Notes under the pieces: generated by a model
Database searches by the model: none
What the model was told of the DNA's origin: nothing
Seen by the model: only the letters and a program-made list of their open reading frames with translations
Shown: positions 22,681-32,426 of the stretch, in pieces
How the letters are laid out: each line of letters begins with the position of its first letter
How positions within the stretch are numbered: position 1 is the stretch's first letter
Position numbers and translations under genes: made by a program
Origin: Coix lacryma-jobi var. lacryma-jobi
Taxonomy: Eukaryota > Streptophyta > Magnoliopsida > Poales > Poaceae
NCBI GenBank assembly: GCA_009763385.1
Contig: CM019830.1
Coordinates: 91,638,649 to 91,702,648, forward strand
Direction: 5' to 3'
Length of the DNA stretch: 64,000 bases

Positions 22681-24651
22681 TGTTGATGGTCATTAAACAC
22701 CTGTTTTACCATCAACATTTGACCCTAAAATCCACCAAAAAGCCATGAAATGTAGTCAAATAGGTTTCAAACTAACCAAATTCCACATGTCCATAGATTT
22801 TTATTTGAATGCAGGAATTTGAACCAAATTTGAACATATGGACCCACCAGAGGCCAAGCCCACTCAGGAGGGCCCAAATGGGCCTAAGGGGGGTGGCGCC
22901 CGCCACCCCTAGGTGGCGCCCGCCACTTGGGTTGGCCCAAGTTCCACTCCCTGCCACGTCACCGATCCGTGTGACCTCCCCAAGGCCAAATCTTGGCCCT
23001 TGGTCACTAGGTCAGTGGCATCGGACGGCTCAGGATGAAGTGGCGTGGATCAAGGCTGAATGGCGGTTACTCAGACATGCAACCGACCTCCAAACCGCCT
23101 TGGACAACCACTTGGAGGTCGTAGGATGAACGACGAAGCATCCAACGGCCAGGGGACTGGCGGCCGCCAGTAGGGGGTGGCGCCCGCCACCTGATCTAAC
23201 CCTAGGTCGGCTGGCTGCCCCCTATAAGTACCCCCCTCACTCCTCAAGACTATAAATACCCCCTGGTGGCATCACTTCATTCACATCTAGTACCATCCCA
23301 AGCAAAGTAACACCAAGAAAGAGAAGCAAGTGAGAGTTACGTTAGAAGCTCATAGAGCTTAGGAAAGTAGGTAGCTAGTAGAGCAAGGCATCTTCACCCT
23401 TGCGGTAGCGCTGCTCAAGGCTTAGCTCAAGAGTAGAGGCGTGCGAGTGATCGGTCCTGGAGCTGGGAAGAGTCTTCCTTCATCTCCAGTTCAGGTTTTG
23501 CTCTTATTACTCAAGCACTTTACTATATTCTATTTCATCATTTCAAGTATTACTTTATTCTACTTATCAGTATTGAGTGGTATACTTGATTGATTGCTTG
23601 AGTGCCTAGCTATCCTATAGTTCAATTCACTTAGCCATATTAGTTAATCTCTAGTGAGCTTAGTGTTTGATCTTTGCTAATAGGTTGCTTAGTTAGTTTA
23701 GTGTTTATCTTATTAAGTCAAGTATTTGGTCTGACGTCCGCAAGGGTGTCTCTATTCAAAGCTAGGGTAGAGATAGTTAGAATATAGTTAAGCGTGGTGC
23801 TTAGTTATAGACTTACCTTCAGATACGGCTGGACCCCCGGATAGTTGTGGTTGCAAGCAGGTGGTGACAGCCCTATGCGTCTTGAATTCCACCACGTAGT
23901 TGGCCCAGTTTAACAGTAAGGCTCGTTGTGCTAGCGTTCAACCTAAGTAAGTGGTAAAGGCTAGTACGCCTCGGTACTTGACAATATAGGAATAAAACTA
24001 TACTTAACTTAGTTGCTTTATTGACATTTGCCTGCCCTGCTTCGTAACTATCTTGCTTCATAGTTATCTTGCTTTGTAGTTATCTAGGAGTAGTTAGTAG
24101 TTAGTAGATAGTTGTCTTAGTTACCCTTAGTTACCTTCTATCAATCTATCTAGTTATCCACCTTACCTTAGCCATCCATTTCATCCTTACCTATCCACCC
24201 ATATATTCTTTCTAGCCTTTCATCTTCCCTTCTCCCCTTTTCCTTTTTCTTATTTCTTTGACTCTCATCCCCTCCTTGACTCAACTCATACACCACCCTA
24301 GCCTTCCCTTGGGATCAAATAAATCGACACCTGGTACTCCCAGGCGAAGTGGTACTACGATAGTTCTGTGCGCTTGCAGAATCTCCTCCTGGTAGATTGC
24401 ATTCTCTCTAGCTAGCTCCTACTAGTGTCGGGATTGACAACCCCTCTTGGCATTAGTAGATAGCTGCTTTAGCTCCACTCCTTTAGGTATAGTGACCGGT
24501 CTTGCTTCAAGCACTTCTGACGCCATTGCCGGGGATAGACTCCATAGTCTACCCCTAGTAACAACGTTAGCAAGTGCCAACAAGCATTCCTGGGCCGTTA
24601 CTGGGGATAGTTGCCTAGCACTATCTTTAGTGAAGCTAAGAACTACCAACA
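22681..24651 (+). repeat. 5' LTR of the Athila element
   Basis: This 1971-bp LTR runs TGTTGATGG to CCAACA and matches 54028-56038. It has two copies of a 20-bp tandem unit (GGTGGCGCCCGCCAC core at 22892 and 22912) where the 3' LTR has four. It also has the palindrome CTGGCGGCCGCCAG (23157-23170) and TATAAATA at 23251-23258. Confidence 0.95.
23251..23258 (+). promoter_or_regulatory. TATA box, Athila 5' LTR
   Basis: TATAAATA follows GACTCCTCAAGAC-like sequence and is retained in the 3' LTR (54638-54645) and in the related element C LTR. The retention supports it as the core promoter. Confidence 0.65.
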
Positions 24652-24659
24652 AGCATTTC

Positions 24660-24677
24660 TGGCGCCGTTGCTGGGGA
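24660..24677 (+). other. Primer-binding site, tRNA-Asp type (Athila)
   Basis: TGGCGCCGTTGCTGGGGA sits 8 nt after the 5' LTR and matches the tRNA-Asp site except for one base. The spacer AGCATTTC is identical to that of element D. Confidence 0.88.
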
Positions 24678-24839
24678 AGGCAATCGGTGTATCGGTTGAG
24701 TCCGTGTTGAATTTATCTTCGCTTAAGCTCCTGCTTAGCGAATCATATCTTACCCCATTCTTTCTTTCCTTAGTGCTTCTTATCTTTTTCCTTCATCTTC
24801 TTCAACTTCTTTATTTCTTATCTCATTCTATCTTCACGA

Positions 24840-25064
24840 TGGCCAACAAGACCATTCATGAATTTTCTGCTCCTTCTGCCGCTAATGTAGCGATAGGACC
24901 AGACGTGATCGATGCCAACCTCAATTTTGAGTTGAAACCGGCTCTAATCACGATGGTCCAAGCTAGCCCGTTATGTGGCAAAGCTCATGAGGATGCCAAT
25001 GCTCACCTCCAACAATTCTTGGAGATTTGCGGCACCTTCACCATTAAGGGGATAACCCAAGAAG
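24840..25064 (+). pseudogene. gag: Gag N-terminal part (Athila), cut by element D
   Basis: The frame starts MANKTIHEFSAPSAANVAIG, the characteristic start of grass Athila gag, and runs through MVQASPLCGKAHEDANAHLQ to GITQEAI. At 25070 it enters the LTR of element D, and the codons after 25069 are not gag. Gag resumes at 50673 after the TSD. The upstream open frame from 24611 is only LTR and leader sequence. Gag would form the particle shell. Confidence 0.9.
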
Positions 25065-25069
25065 CCATC

Positions 25070-26385
25070 TGTTGGTATAAGTTAATGCACACTCTACTTT
25101 ATCCGCAAGCGCACAGATAAAATCTACCGATGTAGTACTTCACCGAAGTAATCCAGTTTTAATAACGAACCCAAAGGAACGGATAGCGATGAGTCTCAAG
25201 TGTATAACCCCTGAATAACTAACAAGGACAGAGAAACTAAAAGTATAGAGGGGATCACTAAGGTTATCTAAATCCAACTTAAGAGTGATATGTTTATTAT
25301 TCTTAATGGGGAAGTTGCCAAAAAAGGTCACAACAGAGTATGATTCTTTTATGCAAATGTATAATCCTACCGAGCCTACACACGGGTAAGTGGACTATAG
25401 AAGAATCAACAAGGCTATAAGAGTCACCCTTGCGAACTACCACTACTACCAGCATTATAGGAGGTAAATATGAGCTATCAAGTCTAAGCACTGCGCTTAT
25501 ACTATCCAACTACTCTAACTCTAGAGCGACTAGAATTAAAGTACTCAAAAGAGAGTCATAAACCTTAAGAACAATAAGAACAATGGCTCAAACTTCAATA
25601 TAGATGTTGATTACCGAAACAATCGTTGAAGCAAGTCGATGAAGAACTTGAATCCACAGGTACAAGATGAAGAAGTTGATCCGACAGACCGGAGCTTCCT
25701 CTTGATCTCTTCCCCTCTCTCTCTCTTCTAGTTCTAGAATAAGACTAGGTTCTAATCCTACTAGAGGGGTATCTAGTCTTCTACTCGAAAGCTAACTCTT
25801 GATTACAACTAGATGAACTAGATCTAATTCTAGATGAACTAGAAGAGATTCATCTAGAGGGACCTCTACTTCTACATTGGAACCCTAATTTCTGATGTGG
25901 AGATGAATAATGAACAGGGAGATGCCCTAAGGGGGGTCTAGGGCTGCTTATATAGCCCTGAGGGATCAACCGCGGCCGATGGATCAAACCGACATAAGGT
26001 ACAGCTGAGATGCATCCTAGAGGTCGGTGGAGGAAGCTTGCAGAAGACGGAAGCCAACGGGCCCAGGGGGAGACCGACCGGTGGGCCCAGGGGACCGGTC
26101 GGTCCCACCTGGAGGTGGACCGCGGTGCCCTTTCTCGTGGTGTCTCTATGTGTTCTCTGGAGTCTTCTAGAAGTATCCTGACGTGGCGGTTGCGTTATCT
26201 CTCGACGGTTTCCTTCTATGGGAAGCTATCGGTGCCGATTTCCTGGTTTAGTCCCTGCAGAATCATAACTCACCAAAACTCGTGGAATATTGTCAGTTGA
26301 AACCCTAAACCTTTGTTGGTGATTAAATTCATGCCTTTTTCATATTTATTTATCCTTTAATTTTGATAGATAACCAGCGTCAACA
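25070..26385 (-). repeat. 3' LTR of element D
   Basis: This 1316-bp LTR runs TGTTGG to TCAACA on the plus strand and matches 49332-50667. A minus-strand TATA box lies at 25956-25943 and a perfect 11-bp inverted repeat at 26072-26104. Confidence 0.93.
25943..25956 (-). promoter_or_regulatory. TATA box in element D LTR
   Basis: Minus-strand GGCTATATAAGCAG is a consensus-like TATA box. It is kept in the other LTR at 50203-50216. The inverted repeat GACCGACCGGT/ACCGGTCGGTC lies about 120 nt upstream. Confidence 0.65.
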
Positions 26386-26423
26386 ATTCCCCCAAGCTTA
26401 CCCTTTGCTAGGCCCTTAGCAAA
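26386..26423 (-). other. Polypurine tract and hairpin (element D)
   Basis: Minus-strand TAAGCTTGGGGGAAT abuts the 3' LTR. Just upstream, 26404-26423 is a 7-bp inverted repeat (TTTGCTA/TAGCAAA) with a 6-nt loop. The Athila element has the same PPT core (AGCTTGGGGGA) and a different stem in the same place. Confidence 0.8.
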
Positions 26424-26827
26424 ACAAAAAATTAACAATGGATCAGGAGTTGCTGCAATATCTTCACTTCCAACAAGTAAACCTGTTGTTAAACAAAAAT
26501 TCTCCAAAACATATCATGTTATTCTTCATGGGGCTTATTACTCTTACCTTCGGTCTTGAATAATTGAGAGATTTAACGATCAAATCAAGCACTATGTCTC
26601 TAGTTCCTTTACTTCACCTTTATTCTGGAGTTTTAATTAATTTTCAAAAGTTTTAATACATGTGTTGTCAAATTAAACAATGGATCCAAAGAGAAAGTCA
26701 ACCAACCATTGAATCAAGAAGTGCATGTGTATGGAAAATGGAGTCGGATGCTCTTTTGAATATTCACTCTCTTCTGTCTACCAGAGACATATGGCTATTG
26801 GGCTAATTCTACTATCGGGCACGTGCC

Positions 26828-26997
26828 CATTTTTTCTGACATTTTTTTTCTTCTTTTTTTTCTTTTTTTTGAGGTTCCGGATACTTGTTCCTTTTTATTT
26901 CCTCGGGATCTATCTTTTTGAGGTTTCGGACACTTGTCCCTTTTTATTTCCTCGGATCTTTTTTTTTCTTTTCTCTTTTTTTTCTTCTTTTTTTTAA
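26828..26997. repeat. T-rich low-complexity tract
   Basis: Long T runs with interspersed C are separated by two similar blocks containing TTTTTATTTCCTCGG. Any open frame here reads as strings of Phe on one strand or Lys on the other and is not a credible gene. Confidence 0.7.
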
Positions 26998-27580
26998 TAG
27001 CCATATGCTTCCAACAAACTTCTGAGAGGGTAGCAACAGATAATTATGAGCATTTATGCGGAAGATGGATGAAATGTGTAAGTGATCTCAATTCAATGGC
27101 AAGATAACATCTCACAGGGTCACAAAGCTTAATCTAACTCAATGCAATTATTAGTCATGTTTATATTTAGAAATCTCTGGAACTTTAATGTTGTTTAGAA
27201 CAAGATAATAGCAGCTCAGATCATCGCATGTCATATCCCAATTTCCTAGACCTTAGGTCAAGTATTTGCCATCCATGTATTTAATTTTATTTTAAGGCAT
27301 CATTATTAATGAGGAGAACTCATGTTTGAAGACTAGGTACTTGAAAGAAATTATATAGAGTAACTATTCATCATTTCCATGCAATATATTAGAGAGAGAG
27401 GGTTCTTCTTTGGTCATCAACTTCTTAAAACAAACTAGACATACTATTTTATTTATTTAATCTAACACACTTTAGGATAAAAGCTAATAATAGTAGTAGT
27501 AGTAATAATGATAAAGACATACCTGAATCGCGAAGATAACGGGGGTGCGTCTCCCTCCAAGCTGATTCCCTTAATAGCGT

Positions 27581-27706
27581 TGAGCTTTCATATGCCCATA
27601 TATTTTTGTCTTTTTTTAATTAATGGTGAGCCTTCATGTGCCCACATATTTTTGTTCTTTTCTTTTTAAGGGTGAGCCTTCATGTGCTCACATTTTTGTG
27701 TTTTGA
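27581..27706. repeat. Three-copy 46-bp tandem repeat
   Basis: Units starting TGAGCYTTCATRTGC at 27581, 27627 and 27673 carry a CCCACATATTTTT-type continuation. The spacing is exactly 46 nt both times; the third unit is partial. Confidence 0.7.
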
Positions 27707-28485
27707 ATTTGTTTATAGAATGAAAACTTAAGAGGATAGAGATACTTACGTGGATACATGGGGGTGCCTTCCCCCAAGCTGAATGTGACGTAGTCGTTCG
27801 ATCTTGTAATGTAGCAGACTGGCAGTGCATATGTCCTTCCTCTATTAGAGCTTTGATTGATGTTGATGTTTGTTGAGACAGTGCTCCAACAGTGGATGGA
27901 GCATTCACTTGCTCGTCAGCTTTTCTTGGCCTTTCAAATCCTATGAAACTCAAATAGACAACAAAAACTTGTGGAACAGATTAAGCATTAGTGGTTGGCC
28001 ACTCAAGCCTTAGCTGTCTAGAATTTTAGTGAGATCTCTTTCTTGATATTTTTGTATTTTATATTTTTATGATGTAAGAGAAAGTACAACAAGATGAATG
28101 CATGCATATTTATTTTTATTATTTTTATGCCACAACGACGAACATTCCTGTGGGATTGTACACACCATAGAATTATTCACATGGGGCTTCATGGTTTATG
28201 ATGTAGTGTAACAAATACAATATTTTTATTTTCTTTTCTAATGCAATGCAGAAATTAAAATGTTTGTGAATTAAATATGATGATGCAATGATTCAATATG
28301 ATGATGCAATAAATGACTAAGAATTAAATATGAGAAATATGCAGCAAAGTAAATATAAAGATAACTACCGATTTTTACCTTTTGGCGAAGGTTCGGATAT
28401 TTAGGTCCGACGAACCGGACATTTCCTTGGTTCAGACCTCCCAAGGTATGTCAGACATTTGGAAAGTTGTTTATTGGTTGTACCT

Positions 28486-28830
28486 TTAGGTGCAGACATT
28501 TTCTTCCATACTTTCCTTGGTTCTCTTCTTCTTTCTTTTCTGGGACAGTGTCGATAACTTCTTCGTCATGATTAGCCTCTCTATTCTTGATAGCCTGTCT
28601 TCTTTGGCTTTGAGAGTGGCGTCTTTCACTTCTATTCTCCTTGGGTGCTTCATTGGGTATGTAGTTGATGAAGTTGTATCGTGCCTTTTCTCCAGGAAAG
28701 TTAAAATGGATTTCCTCTTGTAGGTGATTGCACTTGTAGTGTAGAGGAATGATCTTCCTAGGATGAGGTGGACATCATCGTCTTGTCCCATGTCGAGGAT
28801 CAAGAAGTCTGTGGGGACTTAATGACCTCT
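28486..28830 (-). pseudogene. Protease C-terminal fragment 1 (element D)
   Basis: The frame contains DFLILDMGQDDDVHLILGRS, matching the end of the retropepsin of Athila-type elements (LILGRPFL), followed by a Lys/Arg-rich tail. The N-terminal half with the active-site Asp is not found next to it. An upstream remainder may be in poor condition between 28830 and 28920. Confidence 0.55.
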
Positions 28831-30127
28831 AATTCTGACTACGACGTCTTCTATCATTCCTTCTTGTTTTATGCCTCTTGATATGGTGTCACTCATGTTC
28901 TTCGTTCGTCCAGCAGTTTAAAATGAAGCGTTAATTATGGAAGTTGGCAGCATCTTGCTTAGCGTGCATGTTCTTGTAGATCTAGGATCTTCACTCTGTA
29001 GAATTTAGGAGTGATAAACTTCTCCATGTTTTGCTCAAGAGTGTGTCCTGTTCATAAAGACAAGGTAGAGATCAAGTGCATGGGCTCCGTTGGTGGAAAA
29101 ACACCAACAGAACCAAAAGTTTTGTTTATTCTCCTGTAACCTTAGGCACATTGCACAAGACAAACTTGTTGTTTATGGGTTCTATTCAATCTTAACATGA
29201 GTGATAGGATCAGAGGATGAGCATAAAAGTAGCATCTTAAAATATTTAACAGATCAAATTATTTAACCCAAGGAAGGATCATCTATACATAAAGTGTCGA
29301 TCTTTTCATAATTGAGATATACCATCTTCCAAAGGTTAGATGCACAACATTTTAGCTCATTTAATTAAGACAGTGAGATTCAAGAGAGTAAAGCTAAGAT
29401 CAAAGGACTAAACATGTTAAGTTGATTAGGTTGAATCAAGTAAGGTGCAACTTAAACATGTTTTGTTCTTTATTTACGTTTATACTAGAATCAAGAAGAA
29501 GCTTTTAAAGTGATGGTTACTTACCTTGAAACATTACTTTGTCATTGGAAAGTGATTGTGCTTAACCATCTTGTGGAAGCTTCTCTTGTCTATCTGGCTT
29601 CTCTTCTCTTGCTCGTCTCACAGTGTGATTGAGAGGAGGAAGATCGCGGTGGAATTATCTTTATAGGTATCGACCTTCCTTCTCTTGTGTCGACTTATCA
29701 GTGAAGGTACATTATTCCTCGAGTATGCTGACTAGGATCCTCTCTCTTTCTTGTATTAATTCTATACTATGAAGTTGTAGGGACAGTTCTACATTCTTCT
29801 CTTGTCAACCTTTCTTGTTTTCCTTTAATCATTGGGTTGGCAAAAGACTTGAATTTAGAACTGTTACTTGAGTGCCTCCATGAGAGTCTTTGTCTCTTAG
29901 TGCCACGACTGAGACTTGTCCTCTCAACAGTGTCTAGATGATGGAGATCTGATCGGCTGTTATTCTTGATTTGTTGGCTCAGGTACTATCTCTCCATCTT
30001 CTAACTCTTGTGGTGCAGTGGCTTCATCCTTCATGATGCCCTCCTCAATTCTTGGCAGTTGGTTCTTCCTTCGACATCTTCTCTTTGTTCTCTTTGGCTG
30101 CTCATAAGTGATGTAGTTGTTGAAGAA
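28831..30127. other. Element D internal sequence, nothing recognised
   Basis: AT-rich and non-coding by inspection. Short blocks resemble the flanks of both protease fragments, which could reflect an old internal duplication. Confidence 0.45.
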
Positions 30128-30340
30128 TCAGCAAAAGATCCAAGAGTTGACTTCTCCAGGTCCGATATAGATGATAACATTGATGGCGTTCAAGAACGAT
30201 CTTCCAAGAATGAGTGGTGGATCATATTCTTCTCCTCGACTGGGACAACATCTAGTGGTTTGTACTGATGAAAGTGGTGAGTAGGAGATCAATATGTTGA
30301 AGTTGGGTTTCTCCTTCCTCCCTTTGATTGTGAAACACAT
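30128..30340 (-). pseudogene. Protease C-terminal fragment 2 (element D)
   Basis: This 70-codon frame contains PPLILGRSFLNAINVIIYIG, the same retropepsin end as fragment 1 but with a different downstream sequence (GPGEV). It is the second remnant of one domain in one element, consistent with duplication or recombination between relatives. Confidence 0.5.
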
Positions 30341-31034
30341 CTAGACAACGGAATTGTCTCTCCCAGGCTGGCTTGTGATGTAGATGGACTTCCAACAACA
30401 TGTTCATGTGTTTGAGTTGTAGATCTTGCTATTGTTGTAGCGGTACCATCTTGTCTCCCAAGCTAGGTCTTGATTAGAAGAGAAAATAAATTTCCGCTTC
30501 TTGTCTTGGTGTCTTGGGCATTGATGGTTGCAGGCATAGGTTGTTTCATACGAGGTAAGTTGCATCCTGTTTGTCATCAGTGCTCAAGCAAGACTCAAAG
30601 CTAGGCTAGTGTCGTGGAACCGTCCTGATTATAAGGACTCAAGTACCCTCTTAGTCAATTGCGCCTGACATCGACCCGCACTTGAAGCCATATAACCCCG
30701 GTAGTCCGGAAATCTCGAAGGATTTCAACATCGTACAACATACAGGATCGCATAGTTCAAGTATTACATTCGAAAGGATACAACACAGATAAACGAAACG
30801 GAATTTAAAACATCAGAGTGCGAATTTAAAACCGAGTTATTACAGTACCGAATTTAAAGTGCGGAAGCTTAAATAAGTTTTGAAACACGACCACCACACA
30901 TGTGGTCCAAATAAAACATTGTTTGATAACTCCAACTCAACACAACTCACTCCTCCTTTTTCAAGTAATGTGCCACTAGAAGTCTCAGACCAGCAAAAGA
31001 AAAGGGGAAGCTTCTGGACGACCCTGCCCTGGGC

Positions 31035-31153
31035 CTACTCCTCATCACCTTCCACTGGGTAGAGGCAGTGCTTACAATAGCCATAGTACACCTGGCCATC
31101 TGCAACAAATGGGATAAACCCTGAGTACGGGAATGTACTCAGCTAGACTTACC
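31035..31153 (-). other. Putative LTR mini-intron and CxxC micro-exon (Tekay-2, left copy)
   Basis: The donor GTAAGT begins at 31152 and the acceptor TTTGTTGCAG ends at 31100, a 53-nt intron with a hairpin TGAGTAC/GTACTCA at 31122-31141. The exon (31099-31035) encodes DGQVYYGYCKHCLYPVEGDE and stops. The stem is identical to that of Tekay-1 but the 6-nt loop differs. Confidence 0.55.
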
Positions 31154-32096
31154 CGTCCAACTGAAAATATAGACACCAAGGGTATGCAAGGCCGTTTTTG
31201 GTGGAGCTGGCATTTTTAGTTGCGAAAAGCTCAAAATTAAGATAAGGAGTATTAATGACCTAGGTGAGCTGTCAGTTTTTAGTCCTGTCTCTTATTCTAG
31301 GTTTGCACCTGAACTATTCCACACACTTGAGTCTAATGAAGCAATAATAAAACCATATCCAATTGACTTATCCACATTTTAGTTGAACCTTTAAGCATCA
31401 CATGGAGTTGTATCGTGGTAAAGCTCGCCATAGTTTCCCACTAACAGAGGGAGACGGCGACTCAAATCGAATTCCAAACCAGCTGGTGAAAGACCTTTCA
31501 TACCAGCCCACACTTTCCCCGTCGGGTCCTTGCATTGGGCAACCGCTCGATGCTTGTTCGTGGTGGTAATCGTCGCGGTTCAAGCACGGACCGCCCAATT
31601 GGAACTTGGTGATGGCCTCTCGCGGCAGATCATATTTCCATACTAGAGGGCGCGACACGGGTCAAAAGCGGCCCGAACAGCTTCTAACCGGCTTCGGGGT
31701 CGATGATTACAGCACCGACATATCCCTAAGTAAAAGGGCGCGTTCAAAAATGAACGAGGGCCAACATCGATACAAACCTACACGATCCAACGGACGGACT
31801 GCCCCAAGTTCCCAAACTTGTGCCTTGCCTTCCAGTTGACCGTATTTCATTACTACTCAGGTTCTTTTCCACGATAGCAAAATATAACCAACCGTGATCC
31901 GGTAAATACCCACCAGGGGTATTACGGAAACATCCTTAACTATCAACTTTATTAAGCAACTAAGCAAATCTACATTATAAATAAGGAACAGGATAACAAG
32001 GCAGGTATAAACAATATTCAAGGAAGGGTAATGCAGTAGGTAGGATTCAATCAACTCCTATACCTAATGCATCACAATATAAAATACTCAAGTGAA

Positions 32097-32402
32097 TTAA
32101 TTATAAAAACCGGGAGGCTTAAGGATGCTCCGGGGCTTGCCTTGAGCGAAGACCGAGGCCTCGTGGGAGGGGCACTCGGACAAGTTAGTTTCCGCTGCGG
32201 GGTCGACCTCCTCGACTTGATGAAGTTCCGGGATCTCCTGCTCGACGTTTGCCTCTTGCTCCTGGTCGGTCCCCGGGGGTGTCGATCCTATTGCATGCGG
32301 TAAAGTAAAATAACTAATTAATGTGGGTGCGGGATGTGGTGGTATGCAAAGCAATGCTTCTTGCAAACCAACAAAGCCAACTTGTTGAACCACTTTTGAC
32401 AT
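32097..32402 (-). other. LTR-internal acidic ORF (Tekay-2, left copy)
   Basis: This 101-codon frame starts MSKVVQQVGFVGLQEALL, is acidic in the middle (QEQEANVEQEIPELHQ) and ends with SEC-x2-H and GKPRSILKP. The other LTR keeps the frame through 101 codons (45065-45370). An 11-bp stem palindrome (32403-32426) directly precedes the start codon. No domain recognised. Confidence 0.4.
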
Positions 32403-32426
32403 TGAGGTAAATACTTATTTACCTCA
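32403..32426. repeat. Palindrome with 11-bp arms before the LTR ORF
   Basis: TGAGGTAAATA and TATTTACCTCA are separated by 2 nt. The same palindrome is at 45371-45394 in the other LTR, in both cases directly upstream of the ATG of the acidic ORF. I see no counterpart in the Tekay-1 LTR. Confidence 0.7.

Larger units (their letters stand above)
26424..28485. other. Element D internal region without genes
   Basis: AT-rich sequence, no coding motif found. It holds a T-rich low-complexity tract at about 26828-26997, which contains two similar copies of a segment around CTTGTCCCTTTTTATTTCCTCGG-like sequence. Three tandem copies of a 46-bp unit start at 27581, 27627 and 27673. Confidence 0.6.

Noticed and set aside
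24611..25120. A 169-codon frame starting before Athila gag
   Set aside because: The first part is LTR, PBS and leader sequence, and the end reads into the element D LTR; only 24840-25064 is gag.
26725..26997. A 90-codon Phe-rich frame that could look like a membrane protein
   Set aside because: It is a product of the T-rich low-complexity tract in element D.
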